Shown here in pieces: positions 26,424 to 35,031 of a DNA stretch of 51,905 bases (the stretch's first letter is position 1; each line of letters starts with the position of its first letter). The translations under genes were made by a program, and so were the position numbers. The stretch covers positions 1 through 51,905 of the forward strand of contig JAHYIT010000021.1 in NCBI GenBank assembly GCA_019429205.1, written 5' to 3'. The notes beneath the pieces are model-generated. The model worked only from the letters and a program-made list of their open reading frames with translations. It was not told where the DNA came from and did not search any database. This DNA is from Mariniphaga sp. (GTDB lineage: Bacteria > Bacteroidota > Bacteroidia > Bacteroidales > Prolixibacteraceae).

Positions 26424-27247
26424 AAGATTTAAGCAGGCGATCCTTAACCGGGGTTGTATATATTTTACTGATGCTGGCCGGAGCTGCCGTGCATCCGTTA
26501 TTGTTTGCATTAGTGTTTGGCTCGTTTTTATTCCTTACGCAACTGGAATTCTACCAGTTAGTGGAAACTGCCGGAAATTCGCCAAGAAAAAACACCGGAC
26601 TTACCCTGGGCGTACTTTTCTTTATTATCTGTTTCGGAATGGTAAACAACATTCTGCCTGCAAAATCGTACCTGATTTTTATTCCGGCACTTCTTTTTAT
26701 TTTTCTGTTTGAAGCATTTAGTGAGCGATCAGGAATCCTGCAGAACAGTGCCGTAACCTTTACCGGATTTGTTTATGTGGCCATACCTTTCAGTTTGCTA
26801 AACTTTATGGTTCATCCCGGTTATCCAAATTTCCCGGTTTTTAATTCCAAAGTATTAATTGGCGTATTATTTATTGTTTGGACGTATGATTCCATGGCCT
26901 ATCTTTTCGGATCAAATTTCGGAAAACATAAAATCCATAAAAAAATATCGCCCAACAAATCATGGGAAGGATGTATCGGAGGCTCCATTTTCGCATTAAT
27001 TATGGGAGCAATCAACTCCTTATTATTCAAAGACATTTCAATTACAAGCTGGATTGTTGTTTCGCTGCTGGTGATTGTATTTGGTACTTTGGGCGATCTA
27101 TTTGAATCCACTATCAAACGGCGGCTTAACGTAAAAGATTCGGGCACTATTTTACCCGGGCACGGAGGTTTGCTCGACCGTTTCGATAGTTTACTTTTTG
27201 TTATACCAGTTGTTTATGTTTGGTTAAATTTGTCAGGAAATTTATAA
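26420..27247 (+). CDS. cdsA: Phosphatidate cytidylyltransferase
   Basis: Encodes 275 residues with about seven to eight membrane segments. It makes CDP-diacylglycerol from CTP and phosphatidic acid, the substrate of PssA two genes downstream. The CdsA signature is visible near the C-terminus: KSWEGCIGGSIFALIMGA, then FGTLGDLFESTIKRRLNVKD and LPGHGGLLDRFDSLLF (the conserved GD and HGG-x-DR-x-D blocks). It starts at TTG 26420, overlapping the DUF2007 gene. Confidence 0.95.
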   Translation: MKDLSRRSLTGVVYILLMLAGAAVHPLLFALVFGSFLFLTQLEFYQLVETAGNSPRKNTGLTLGVLFFIICFGMVNNILPAKSYLIFIPALLFIFLFEAFSERSGILQNSAVTFTGFVYVAIPFSLLNFMVHPGYPNFPVFNSKVLIGVLFIVWTYDSMAYLFGSNFGKHKIHKKISPNKSWEGCIGGSIFALIMGAINSLLFKDISITSWIVVSLLVIVFGTLGDLFESTIKRRLNVKDSGTILPGHGGLLDRFDSLLFVIPVVYVWLNLSGNL

Positions 27248-27253
27248 TACAAT

Positions 27254-27910
27254 ATGCAAATTCATAAAGAAGGGAAAAAAATAATTCCGATGGCCTTTTT
27301 CATTCTGGCCCTGACCGATGTAATCATCTATTTTTTGTTGCGTGATTATCACATTTTTTATTTTCTGATGGTCGCCTCACTTTTTGTTGCCACTTTAATT
27401 GTTTTCTTTTTCCGTGTGCCAAAGCGCGAAATTGAAAAAAACAACCAACACATACTGGCACCTGCCGACGGGAAAATAGTTGAGATTTTAAAAGTTTATG
27501 AGAAGGAATATTTCAAAGATGAACGCCTTCAGGTAAGTATTTTCATGTCGGTTTTTAACGTACACCAAAACCGTTCGCCGGTAAGCGGAGAAATAATTTA
27601 TCAAAACCATATTCGGGGTGCATATTATCCTGCATTTGTAAAAAAATCTTCAGAACTAAACGAGCGTTGTTCCACCGTTTTTAAAATGAAAGATGGAACA
27701 GAAATCATGTCCCGCCAAATTGCAGGCACAGTAGCCCAGCGTATAGTTACCTATAAAAAACCAGGGCACAAGGCAGAACAGGGAGAAGAGTACGGTTTTA
27801 TACGGTTTGGTTCCCGGATTGATCTTTTTTTGCCAGCCGATGCCGAAGTTAATGTTCAGTTGCACCATAAATCGGCAGGCGGAAAAACAGTTATTGCCAC
27901 ATTAAAATAA
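27254..27910 (+). CDS. psd: Phosphatidylserine decarboxylase (short type)
   Basis: Encodes a 218-residue proenzyme that converts phosphatidylserine to phosphatidylethanolamine. Two hydrophobic segments form the N-terminus. The catalytic region has APADGKIVEILK (Asp72), FMSVFNVHQNRSPVSGEI (His104) and the self-cleavage site GFIRFGSRIDLFLP, with Gly-Ser at 186-187. Cleavage there gives the pyruvoyl group. The short length and RFGSR site define the compact bacterial PSD type. It lies between cdsA and pssA, so the cluster covers the whole route to PE. Confidence 0.93.
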   Translation: MQIHKEGKKIIPMAFFILALTDVIIYFLLRDYHIFYFLMVASLFVATLIVFFFRVPKREIEKNNQHILAPADGKIVEILKVYEKEYFKDERLQVSIFMSVFNVHQNRSPVSGEIIYQNHIRGAYYPAFVKKSSELNERCSTVFKMKDGTEIMSRQIAGTVAQRIVTYKKPGHKAEQGEEYGFIRFGSRIDLFLPADAEVNVQLHHKSAGGKTVIATLK

Positions 27911-27916
27911 ATTAAC

Positions 27917-28663
27917 ATGAACAAGGTGATAAAGCAAATACCTAATTTTATCACTTCGCTGAATCTGGCAGCAGGTTCACTGGCGGTAATTTTTGCCATT
28001 GACGGGCACCTCGTTTGGGCAGGAATTTTTATTTGCCTGGCAGCCGTTTTCGATTTCCTCGACGGTTTTGCAGCCCGCATTTTTAAAGCATACTCTGAAA
28101 TAGGGAAACAACTCGATTCGCTGGCTGACCTTATTTCCTTCGGTTTGGCGCCAGCTGCCATTTTATTCACCCTTCTCGAATTTTCATTTTTTGAAAAAAA
28201 TCAACCAATTTATGAGATTTCCGCCAGTTGGGATCAATGGTTGATTCTTTTTTCTGCTTTGATAATGCCGGTTTTAGGAGCCGTACGACTGGCACGGTTT
28301 AACGTCAGGCAATCAGATGAACCGTTTTTCAGGGGACTTCCAATTCCTGCCAATGGCATATTCTGGGCATCGATGGGATTAATGCTGGAGGTGCCACGTT
28401 ATCCTGAAGTTTTTCCGTTGATTTTTTCTACGCAAAACCTGTTGATTCTGGGATTGTTCACCTCGGGAATGATGGTAATTTCTTTACCTATGTTTTCCCT
28501 GAAGATTAAAAACCTAAACCTGAAAGAAAACTGGTACCGGTATATTTTTCTCTTGGTTGCGATTATTCTAATTGTTACACTAAACGTTTACGGCCTGGCT
28601 CTAACAATTTTGGTTTATATTTTTCTGAATTTCGGGTTTTACCTCGCCGGAGTCAAATACTAA
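27917..28663 (+). CDS. pssA: CDP-diacylglycerol-serine O-phosphatidyltransferase
   Basis: Encodes 248 residues with about eight membrane segments. The CDP-alcohol phosphatidyltransferase signature D-G-x2-A-R-x8-G-x3-D-x3-D is seen as DGFAARIFKAYSEIGKQLDS followed by LAD. It makes phosphatidylserine from CDP-DAG and serine, feeding psd. Last gene of the operon; its stop overlaps the end of the FemAB-type pseudogene on the other strand by 4 bp. Confidence 0.95.
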   Translation: MNKVIKQIPNFITSLNLAAGSLAVIFAIDGHLVWAGIFICLAAVFDFLDGFAARIFKAYSEIGKQLDSLADLISFGLAPAAILFTLLEFSFFEKNQPIYEISASWDQWLILFSALIMPVLGAVRLARFNVRQSDEPFFRGLPIPANGIFWASMGLMLEVPRYPEVFPLIFSTQNLLILGLFTSGMMVISLPMFSLKIKNLNLKENWYRYIFLLVAIILIVTLNVYGLALTILVYIFLNFGFYLAGVKY

Positions 28664-29013
28664 TTTGTGTGGTAACTTTGGTTGTTAATTTCCTGAGCTC
28701 TGAAAACCCGATATTGTTCCTCATCGAGCGGATAATCCCAGCAGCCCATGCGATGAAACATTTGGCCGCCAAAACCACTTTTAAACCGGTACAAACCGTA
28801 CATGGGATGTGAACTGTTTGGGTTAGGAGCTGCTCCAAACATATCGTATTCTTCGCAACCTGCCTGCTGTGCCAGCCGGATTCCCTCACACTGAACCGCA
28901 TAGATAGAAAAAAACCCCTGAAAAATGGAAGATAATTTTTTCCCCGAGGGAAAGATTAATAATACGCCATGACAAATTGTTCTTCCATTTTCAGAGGCAC
29001 TTACTAAAACACG
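28660..29013 (-). pseudogene. FemAB-family peptidoglycan-bridge/GNAT remnant, 5' truncated
   Basis: Reading leftwards from 29013 there is an uninterrupted 117-codon frame: RVLVSASENGRTICHGVLLI, then AVQCEGIRLAQQAGCEEYDM, then FGAAPNPNSSHPMYGLYRF and MGCWDYPLDEEQY. This is the C-terminal third of Bacteroidota FemA/FemB-like aminoacyltransferases (the EGIRLA-GCEEYD-FGAAP-HPMYGLYRFK run). No start codon precedes the homology; stop codons lie just upstream, and the purF-like gene ends 38 bp away. The N-terminal two thirds are absent, and the segment between GVLLIF and FSIYAV seems garbled, as if frameshifted. It is therefore a recent-looking remnant. It explains the 387-bp gap between pssA and the purF-like gene. 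Confidence 0.75.
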
Positions 29014-29050
29014 TTATGCCTGAAAATGTTTTAATTTTTATTAACAAAAT

Positions 29051-30949
29051 TCAATAAGCGCGTTCGTTCTTTCCTTCCAGGTAATTAATAAAAGAAGCAT
29101 TTACAACTCTGTTGCCTCCCGGCGTGGGGTAATTTCCGGTAAAATACCAGTCGCCGGTGTCATTAGGACAAGCTATATGCAGGTTTTCTATGGACTGGTA
29201 AACAATTTCCACTTCAGCTTCGCAATCTTCAGGTTTTAAAATTTCGGCAATTTTTGCTGAAATCTGTTCTGGTGTGAATGTGCTGTAAATTTCACGAACA
29301 TAGTTTACCATTTCTTCTTTGGGAAGATTTTCCTGCTCTTTGCATTTGCGGTAAACATCTTCAATAACATGCTCTTTGCCCTGGTCTTTTAATAATTCGA
29401 TGGTTGCATTAAATGCGATAAATTTATCAAGACGGGCCATATCAATTCCGTAACAGTCGGGGTACCGGATTTGCGGGGCAGATGAAACCACAATTATTTT
29501 TTTGGGATGTAACCGGTCCAAAATACGAAAAATGCTGTTTTTCAGTGTAGTTCCGCGAACAATAGAATCGTCTATTACCACCAGGGTGTCCACATTGTTT
29601 TTTACCACGCCATAAGTCACATCATAAACGTGTGCCACCAAATCGTCGCGGCTGGCATCGTCGGCAATAAATGTGCGGAGTTTTACATCTTTAATGGCAA
29701 TCTTTTCAACCCGGGGTTCAAATGAAATGATATCCTTTATTTCATCGTTGGTCAATTTTCCATTACCTTCTTTAAGGCGTTCAATTTTCCAATCGGTCAG
29801 GTATTCCCTAATTCCTTCAATCATACCATAAAATGCAGTTTCAGAAGTATTTGGAATGTAGGAAAAAACGGTATTTTCAAAGTCGTAGTTAATCGATTCC
29901 AAGATGGCCGGACTCAGTAAACGACCCAGTTCTTTTCGTTCACGGTAAATATTCCGGTCGCTTCCCCTTGAGAAATAAATACGTTCAAACGAGCAGGAAC
30001 TTCTTTTGTGCGGCACCCGAATCATTTGGCTGCTGACATTTCCTTTCTTTTTTATGACAAGTGCCTCTCCGGGAGCTATCTCATGCACTTCTTCCCAGCT
30101 CACGTTCATAACGGTTTGAATGACCGGCCTTTCGGAAGCTACCACAACAATTTCATCGTCCTGGTAATAATGTGCAGGGCGAATTCCCCAGGGATCGCGT
30201 ACCACAAAGGCATCGCCGTGGCCAATCAAACCGGCCATGGCGTAACCGCCATCCCAGTCTTTGGTTGCTCTTTCCAAAATATTTTGAATGTCGAGGTTTT
30301 CTTCAATCAGCGGAGAAATTTCGTTGTTCCGGTACCCTTCGTTTTTATATTTTCTAAACAGCAACTGGTTTTCCTCATCGAGGAAATGTCCCACTTTTTC
30401 CAAAGCGGTAACGGTATCGGTGTATGCTTTCGGATGTTGTCCCAATTCAATGAGAACCTTAAAAAGTTCGTCGGTGTTGGTGAGGTTAAAATTTCCGGCC
30501 AGCACCAGGTTTCTCGATTTCCAGTTATTTTGCCGCATAACCGGGTGAACAAAATCGATGCTGTTTTTTCCGAAAGTTCCGTAGCGCAAATGCCCCAGGT
30601 AAAGTTCGCCGGCAAAAGGATAATGTTCATAAGCCCAGTCGCAGTTTTCAACATCAATTCCTTTGCGCTGTGCTTTTTTCAGGGGTTTATTTACTTTATC
30701 GAAAACATCGAGTATAGGGTTCGGATCGATCGATCTGTACCTGTTCATATATGTGCTGCCGGGCGAAAGATGGTCTTTTACACAAACCATTCCGGCGCCA
30801 TCCTGTCCGCGGTTGTGTTGTTTTTCCATAAGCAGATACAGCTTGTTCAGGCCGTATCTCCACGTGCCGTATTTTTTTTTGTAATACGATAAAGGCTTAA
30901 GTAAGCGAATTAATGCAATGCCACATTCGTGCTTAATCTGGTCGCTCAT
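29051..30949 (-). CDS. purF: Amidophosphoribosyltransferase, long Bacteroidota form
   Basis: Encodes 632 residues, well above the usual 450-510. An N-terminal glutaminase (Ntn) domain starts at Cys9 (MSDQIKHECGIALIRLL; the short leader would be cut off), with the QHNRGQDGAGMVCV block. A PRPP-binding domain follows with VDTLVVIDDSIVRGTTLKN. The reaction transfers glutamine amide to PRPP, the first step of purine synthesis. Insertions relative to the short form are spread through the glutaminase domain and the C-terminus. Bacteroidota often have this form beside a standard PurF, so its exact job may differ. Its start overlaps the end of the SPOR gene by 17 bp, so the two are probably co-transcribed. 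Confidence 0.88.
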   Translation of the reverse strand: MSDQIKHECGIALIRLLKPLSYYKKKYGTWRYGLNKLYLLMEKQHNRGQDGAGMVCVKDHLSPGSTYMNRYRSIDPNPILDVFDKVNKPLKKAQRKGIDVENCDWAYEHYPFAGELYLGHLRYGTFGKNSIDFVHPVMRQNNWKSRNLVLAGNFNLTNTDELFKVLIELGQHPKAYTDTVTALEKVGHFLDEENQLLFRKYKNEGYRNNEISPLIEENLDIQNILERATKDWDGGYAMAGLIGHGDAFVVRDPWGIRPAHYYQDDEIVVVASERPVIQTVMNVSWEEVHEIAPGEALVIKKKGNVSSQMIRVPHKRSSCSFERIYFSRGSDRNIYRERKELGRLLSPAILESINYDFENTVFSYIPNTSETAFYGMIEGIREYLTDWKIERLKEGNGKLTNDEIKDIISFEPRVEKIAIKDVKLRTFIADDASRDDLVAHVYDVTYGVVKNNVDTLVVIDDSIVRGTTLKNSIFRILDRLHPKKIIVVSSAPQIRYPDCYGIDMARLDKFIAFNATIELLKDQGKEHVIEDVYRKCKEQENLPKEEMVNYVREIYSTFTPEQISAKIAEILKPEDCEAEVEIVYQSIENLHIACPNDTGDWYFTGNYPTPGGNRVVNASFINYLEGKNERAY

Positions 30950-31439
30950 AATTTTCTGAATTCAACACAGGAAAATCAATAATATCCGGAACAATAAAAG
31001 CACCGGGATAATCTGCCTGAATTTTTTTATGCAATTTTAAAGCTTCATTTTTTGTTCTGAAATCGCCAACCCTTACCCTGAAATTTGGAGCGGTGAATTT
31101 TACATGTACGTTATATTCCGGATATTTCGATAAAAATTCTTTTTTCCTTTTCAGAGCCTGTTCTTTAGCATTTAACGCTGAACTAAAGAATATTTCAACC
31201 CGAAAACCGTCCATTCCGTCGCGTTTTTTATTATTCTCCACATGCCATTTCAGCATCTTTTCCAACCTTGGATCCTGGTTAATATTTATTTCTTCAAGAA
31301 TTTGAAGTGAAATGGAGTCAGTTTTTAAAGAATCTGCATTATTATTTTCGGGCACACCAGGAAAAGTGACCTGCGCCGCCAATACATGGCAAAAAAACAA
31401 TCCCGATAAAATTAAAAACAGTACCCTCATGTTTCTCAT
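30933..31439 (-). CDS. SPOR-domain exported protein
   Basis: Encodes about 168 residues from ATG 31439 (another ATG at 31430 is equally possible). A signal peptide (MRVLFLILSGLFFCHVLAAQ) precedes a linker rich in Asp and Ser, then a C-terminal SPOR domain: GFRVEIFFSSALNAKEQALK, YNVHVKFTAPNFRVRVGDFR, and NEALKLHKKIQADYPGAFIV. SPOR domains bind denuded peptidoglycan at division sites. It overlaps the downstream purF-like gene by 17 bp, an unusual pairing found in many Bacteroidota (from memory). Confidence 0.9.
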   Translation of the reverse strand: MRNMRVLFLILSGLFFCHVLAAQVTFPGVPENNNADSLKTDSISLQILEEININQDPRLEKMLKWHVENNKKRDGMDGFRVEIFFSSALNAKEQALKRKKEFLSKYPEYNVHVKFTAPNFRVRVGDFRTKNEALKLHKKIQADYPGAFIVPDIIDFPVLNSENYERPD

Positions 31440-31451
31440 TAATTGAGGTTG

Positions 31452-31459
31452 CAAATATA
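31452..31459 (-). promoter_or_regulatory. Putative -7 element TATATTTG (minus strand)
   Basis: The plus-strand CAAATATA reads TATATTTG on the minus strand, an exact TAnnTTTG match, 12 bp upstream of the SPOR gene's ATG at 31439. It would drive the SPOR-purF pair. Confidence 0.5.
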
Positions 31460-31547
31460 ATTCAAAAATCCATTGATTGTTTAACGTGTAAATTCCATTC
31501 CCATTGCCCGGCTCTCAATTGCGAATTAAACCGCCAAATGGCTTAAA

Positions 31548-32297
31548 TCAATCTTCAGCCAGAGCTGCTTCCAATTCCGGGGTTATTTCAAGGTTGTGGT
31601 AAACATTCTGCACATCATCATCTTCTTCGAGGCGTTCTACCAGCCGCAGCACTTTTTTCGCTTCGTCCACTTCCAAAACAGTTGTGGTGTTCGGAATTCG
31701 TTGTAAACCCTGGCTTTCGGCATCAATTCCCAGTTCTTCAAGTTTTTTGGAAATACTGCCAAAATCTTCCATGGCTGATGTTATTTCAATAAAGCCATCA
31801 TTTTCTTCCATTTCTTCGGCGCCGGCATCAATCATCTCCAATTCAAATTCTTCAGCTTCAGTTTTCTCGTTTGCAGGAACCACAAAAACTCCTTTTGTAT
31901 CGAAAAGGAAAGCCACTGAACCGTTGGTGGCGAGGTGCCCATCCTGTTTGGTAAAAGCTGATCGCACGCTCCCTACTGTTCGGTTGTTATTGTCAGAAAG
32001 ACATTCAACAAAAATGGCAATTCCACCCGGCCCGTAGCCTTCAAAAGTCATTTCCTCGAAACTGGACGTATCTTTTTCTGCCTTGTTAATGGCACGCTCA
32101 ATAATATCTTTTGACATATTTTGCCCCTTTGCATTTTGCACGGCCAGCCGAAGGCGCGGGTTGGCTTCAATATCAGCACCGCCAAGCTTGGCAGCAACGG
32201 TAATCTCTTTTGATATTTTGGAAAATATTTTGGAGCGTTTGGCATCCAGCGCCCCTTTTTTCCTTTTAATGGTTGACCATTTACTGTGACCGGACAT
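31548..32297 (-). CDS. yebC: YebC/PmpR-family transcriptional regulator
   Basis: Encodes 249 residues from ATG 32297, where the invariant family start MSGHSKWSTIKRKKGALDAK appears; the open frame reaches 32384 but those 29 codons are not conserved. Further blocks are FSKISKEITVAAKLGGADIE, NPRLRLAVQNAKGQNMSKDI and GYGPGGIAIFVECLSDNNNR. YebC proteins are reported as DNA-binding regulators and, more recently, as translation factors for polyproline stalls. No operon partner is obvious. Confidence 0.95.
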   Translation of the reverse strand: MSGHSKWSTIKRKKGALDAKRSKIFSKISKEITVAAKLGGADIEANPRLRLAVQNAKGQNMSKDIIERAINKAEKDTSSFEEMTFEGYGPGGIAIFVECLSDNNNRTVGSVRSAFTKQDGHLATNGSVAFLFDTKGVFVVPANEKTEAEEFELEMIDAGAEEMEENDGFIEITSAMEDFGSISKKLEELGIDAESQGLQRIPNTTTVLEVDEAKKVLRLVERLEEDDDVQNVYHNLEITPELEAALAED

Positions 32298-32393
32298 ATT
32301 CTGAAGTTTTTTTAAGTTTCCGTTAAAAATAAAAAAACCGAACCAACAAAAAAAGTTTATCAGAAATAAGAGCGGATAATTCATTCGAATTAA

Positions 32394-33101
32394 TCACCAT
32401 CCGAGGAACAGGATACTTACACCGAGAAAAGCGATGACCAATCCGGCTGCAATATGTACAAATTCACTTTTCTGCTTCAAATTAAGATGCTTTGAGCCTT
32501 TATATCCGAGATAAACAACACCGAGCATGGTAACAACCGTGGCAATGCCAAAAATGAGTGCCACCATTACAATTCCGGTGGTACTGTGCTCAGCTGCCGG
32601 AAAAATCAATAACGGGATAAGCACCTCGCAGGGCCCGAGGACAAATATCAGGAAAAGCATCCAGGAAGTTATTCCGGCCTGTTTTTTCTTCTCCGCTTCG
32701 TTTTCACCGGTGGTCAAATGGGATATTTCGCGTGCTTTTCCCGGTAACAGAAAATTAAGAATATGATGATGTCCATTGCCTTTCATTTGCCTGTAAACGC
32801 CGTAGAAAAAATAAATCAATCCAAAAGCAAAAAGCATCCAGCCTACAATTTCTCCCCTGAAAGCTTCAATGGATTCCAGTTTATTGATGCTTATTCCCAG
32901 GGCAACACCAATAAAGCCGAGTAAAACAGTACTGCTAACGTGTCCGACTCCGGAAATAAAAGTTACCCACATGGTTTTTGATTTTGACCAGTTGCGTGCC
33001 TTGCTTAAAACAATAAACGGCACATAATGATCGGGGCCTAAAATAGTGTGGAAAAACCCCAGGGATGCCGCTGTCCCATATAACAAATACAATTCTTTCA
33101 T
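32394..33101 (-). CDS. UreH/NicO-like membrane transporter, probable nickel permease
   Basis: Encodes 235 residues with six membrane segments. The first segment carries HTILGPDHYVPFIVL (His18, Asp24, His25), a version of the H-x4-5-DH metal motif in Ni/Co transporters and UreH, and GVGHVSSTVLLGF gives a second His in the next segment. A His cluster (GNGHHHILNF) lies in the central loop. The gene is 9 bp downstream of larB in the larE-larC-larB run. LarC inserts nickel into the pincer cofactor, so nickel uptake is the natural role (inference from context). A relation to the sulphite-exporter TauE/SafE superfamily remains possible. Confidence 0.8.
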   Translation of the reverse strand: MKELYLLYGTAASLGFFHTILGPDHYVPFIVLSKARNWSKSKTMWVTFISGVGHVSSTVLLGFIGVALGISINKLESIEAFRGEIVGWMLFAFGLIYFFYGVYRQMKGNGHHHILNFLLPGKAREISHLTTGENEAEKKKQAGITSWMLFLIFVLGPCEVLIPLLIFPAAEHSTTGIVMVALIFGIATVVTMLGVVYLGYKGSKHLNLKQKSEFVHIAAGLVIAFLGVSILFLGW

Positions 33102-33110
33102 CAGAACTAC

Positions 33111-33851
33111 CTACTTTAATTTATTTATTAAACTCGCCTGACACGCTGCCCCAAATCCGTTATCGATATTCACCACACTGATTCCGGCTGCACAACTATT
33201 CAACATAGCCAGCAGTGCAGCCAAACCACCCAAATTGGCGCCGTATCCTACACTGGTTGGCACTGCAATAACCGGTTTGGCAACCAAACCACCTAAAACA
33301 CTTGGCAAGGCGCCTTCCATGCCTGCCACAACAATAATCACCCTTGCACCTCGTATAAGTTCTATTTTGCTGAAAAGGCGGTGAATTCCCGCTACACCAA
33401 CGTCATAAATCCGTTCCACTTTGTTTCCAAGGAATTGTGCCGTCTCAGCAGCTTCTTCCGCAACCGGCATGTCAGAAGTTCCTGCAGCAACGATGGCAAT
33501 GTACCCTTCGGTTTTTTCCTGATTGTTGTGGTGATAAACAATGGTTTTTGCCAGTTGATTAAATTTCGCACCCGGGACAACCTCTTTCACAACTTCAAAT
33601 ACATCTTCCGAAGCTCGGGTTGCCAGAATATCAATTCCCGAGTGGTACATTCGTTCAACAATTTGCCTGATCTGCTCCTTTGTTTTCCCCGCAGAATAGA
33701 TTACTTCAGGAATGCCAGTCCGGACCTGCCGGCTGGTGTCAATCTTTGCAAATCCCAGGTCTTCAATACCCTGCTCCTTTAGCACATGCAAAGTTTCCTG
33801 CAAACTCACCGAACCTTCTTTATAGTCCTCCAGTAATTTAATAACTTCCAT
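33111..33851 (-). CDS. larB: Nickel-pincer cofactor biosynthesis protein LarB
   Basis: Encodes 246 residues. An N-terminal helical part (LLEDYKEGSVSLQETLHVL) precedes an AIR-carboxylase (PurE-like) domain with IVAAGTSDMPVAEEAAETAQ, VGVAGIHRLFSKIELIRGAR, VVAGMEGALPSVLGGLVAKP and TSVGYGANLGGLAALLAML. LarB carboxylates nicotinic acid adenine dinucleotide at C5 and cleaves the product to give P2CMN, the first step of nickel-pincer nucleotide synthesis. Its start overlaps the larC end by 14 bp. Confidence 0.96.
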   Translation of the reverse strand: MEVIKLLEDYKEGSVSLQETLHVLKEQGIEDLGFAKIDTSRQVRTGIPEVIYSAGKTKEQIRQIVERMYHSGIDILATRASEDVFEVVKEVVPGAKFNQLAKTIVYHHNNQEKTEGYIAIVAAGTSDMPVAEEAAETAQFLGNKVERIYDVGVAGIHRLFSKIELIRGARVIIVVAGMEGALPSVLGGLVAKPVIAVPTSVGYGANLGGLAALLAMLNSCAAGISVVNIDNGFGAACQASLINKLK

Positions 33852-35025
33852 CCTCCAAATTTTTATAAACTGATTCCTGAATCCTTCTTACCGCTACGTT
33901 GTGCTTTTCAGCCAGCTTTTTACAATCTTCAAATTCCGGTTTTGAATTGACGAGATTTCCCCTGTAAAAACTTTGTTTTAGCCGCACTTCCCCAAACTGA
34001 GTCTGTACCGTTCGTTCGCTGCGCCGAAGTGCATTTTTTTTGAGCACTGTCTCTCTCAGGCCGATGGTGCTTGTATGTGTAAACAAAATGGCCTTCATTT
34101 TACCGGTATCAGATAAATTACACAATACGCACAACTTATTTGCAGGCCTCGATTTTTTCATGATGATAGGCTCAATCCACACGTCGCTGGCTCCTTCATC
34201 AAATAAAAGGTCCATTGCAAATTCATAATTTTCGGGGCTAAGGTCGTCGATATTGCACTCCAGTAAAGTAGCTTCACTTTGAATCAGATCCTTTTCCGAT
34301 TCTTCCACTTCAGCAAGAAAAACCCGTAAAACATTGGGAACTTCGGTATCCTTTGTTCCCAAACCGTATCCCACTTTTTGAAAATTAAAATTTACAACCG
34401 GGGTAAACTCATGAACGGTTGCTGCAAGAATTGCAGCTCCGGTTGGTGTGGTGGCTTCATATTGAACCAGCCCGGTTTTAACCGGAATATTTTTCAGAAT
34501 TTCAGCTGTGGCAGGCGCAGGAACGGGCATTATACCGTGAGAGCATTTTACAGTTCCTCCACCCAACTGAACCGGCGATGCCATCACTTTGTCCACATTC
34601 AGATAATCGAGACAAATGGCTGCACCCACAATATCGGCAATGGAGTCGAGTGCACCCACCTCATGAAAATGAACTTTTTGGATTGGAATATTATGCACTT
34701 TCGCTTCCGCTTCGGCCACCAGGCTAAATATTTTCAGCGATATGGTTTTAACATTGTCCGGCAAATCAGAACCGTTTATCAAACTTTCGATATGATGTAA
34801 ATGCCGGTGCTTTTCATTTTCCGGATTATTGATGATCACCTCTGCTTTAATGCCGCTTATCCCGCGTCTTTTATCTTCTTTAATTTCGAGATTGAATCCG
34901 TCGATCTTCAGTTTCTTAAACTCCGTTTTCAGATACTCCGGATCCACGCCGAGGTGAATCAAAGCCCCCAGGTTCATATCGCCGCTGATACCTGCAAAAC
35001 AATCGTAATAAAGTATTCTTTGCAT
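33838..35025 (-). CDS. larC: Nickel insertion protein LarC (pyridinium-3,5-bisthiocarboxylic acid mononucleotide nickel chelatase)
   Basis: Encodes 395 residues as one continuous frame. Start region YYDCFAGISGDMNLGALIHL and later KVHFHEVGALDSIADIVGAA, MPVPAPATAEILKNIPV and ECNIDDLSPENYEFAMDLLF are classic LarC blocks. LarC uses CTP to insert nickel and form its bond to the pyridinium carbon. In Lactiplantibacillus plantarum larC is made by programmed frameshifting of two frames; here it is fused. It begins 6 bp after larE. Confidence 0.96.
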   Translation of the reverse strand: MQRILYYDCFAGISGDMNLGALIHLGVDPEYLKTEFKKLKIDGFNLEIKEDKRRGISGIKAEVIINNPENEKHRHLHHIESLINGSDLPDNVKTISLKIFSLVAEAEAKVHNIPIQKVHFHEVGALDSIADIVGAAICLDYLNVDKVMASPVQLGGGTVKCSHGIMPVPAPATAEILKNIPVKTGLVQYEATTPTGAAILAATVHEFTPVVNFNFQKVGYGLGTKDTEVPNVLRVFLAEVEESEKDLIQSEATLLECNIDDLSPENYEFAMDLLFDEGASDVWIEPIIMKKSRPANKLCVLCNLSDTGKMKAILFTHTSTIGLRETVLKKNALRRSERTVQTQFGEVRLKQSFYRGNLVNSKPEFEDCKKLAEKHNVAVRRIQESVYKNLEDGSY

Positions 35026-35031
35026 ATTCTG

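Noticed and set aside
30008-30892. A 294-codon open frame on the plus strand antisense to the purF-like gene
   Set aside because: It lies fully inside a well-supported enzyme gene, has no recognisable domain, and its composition reflects codon bias of the sense strand.
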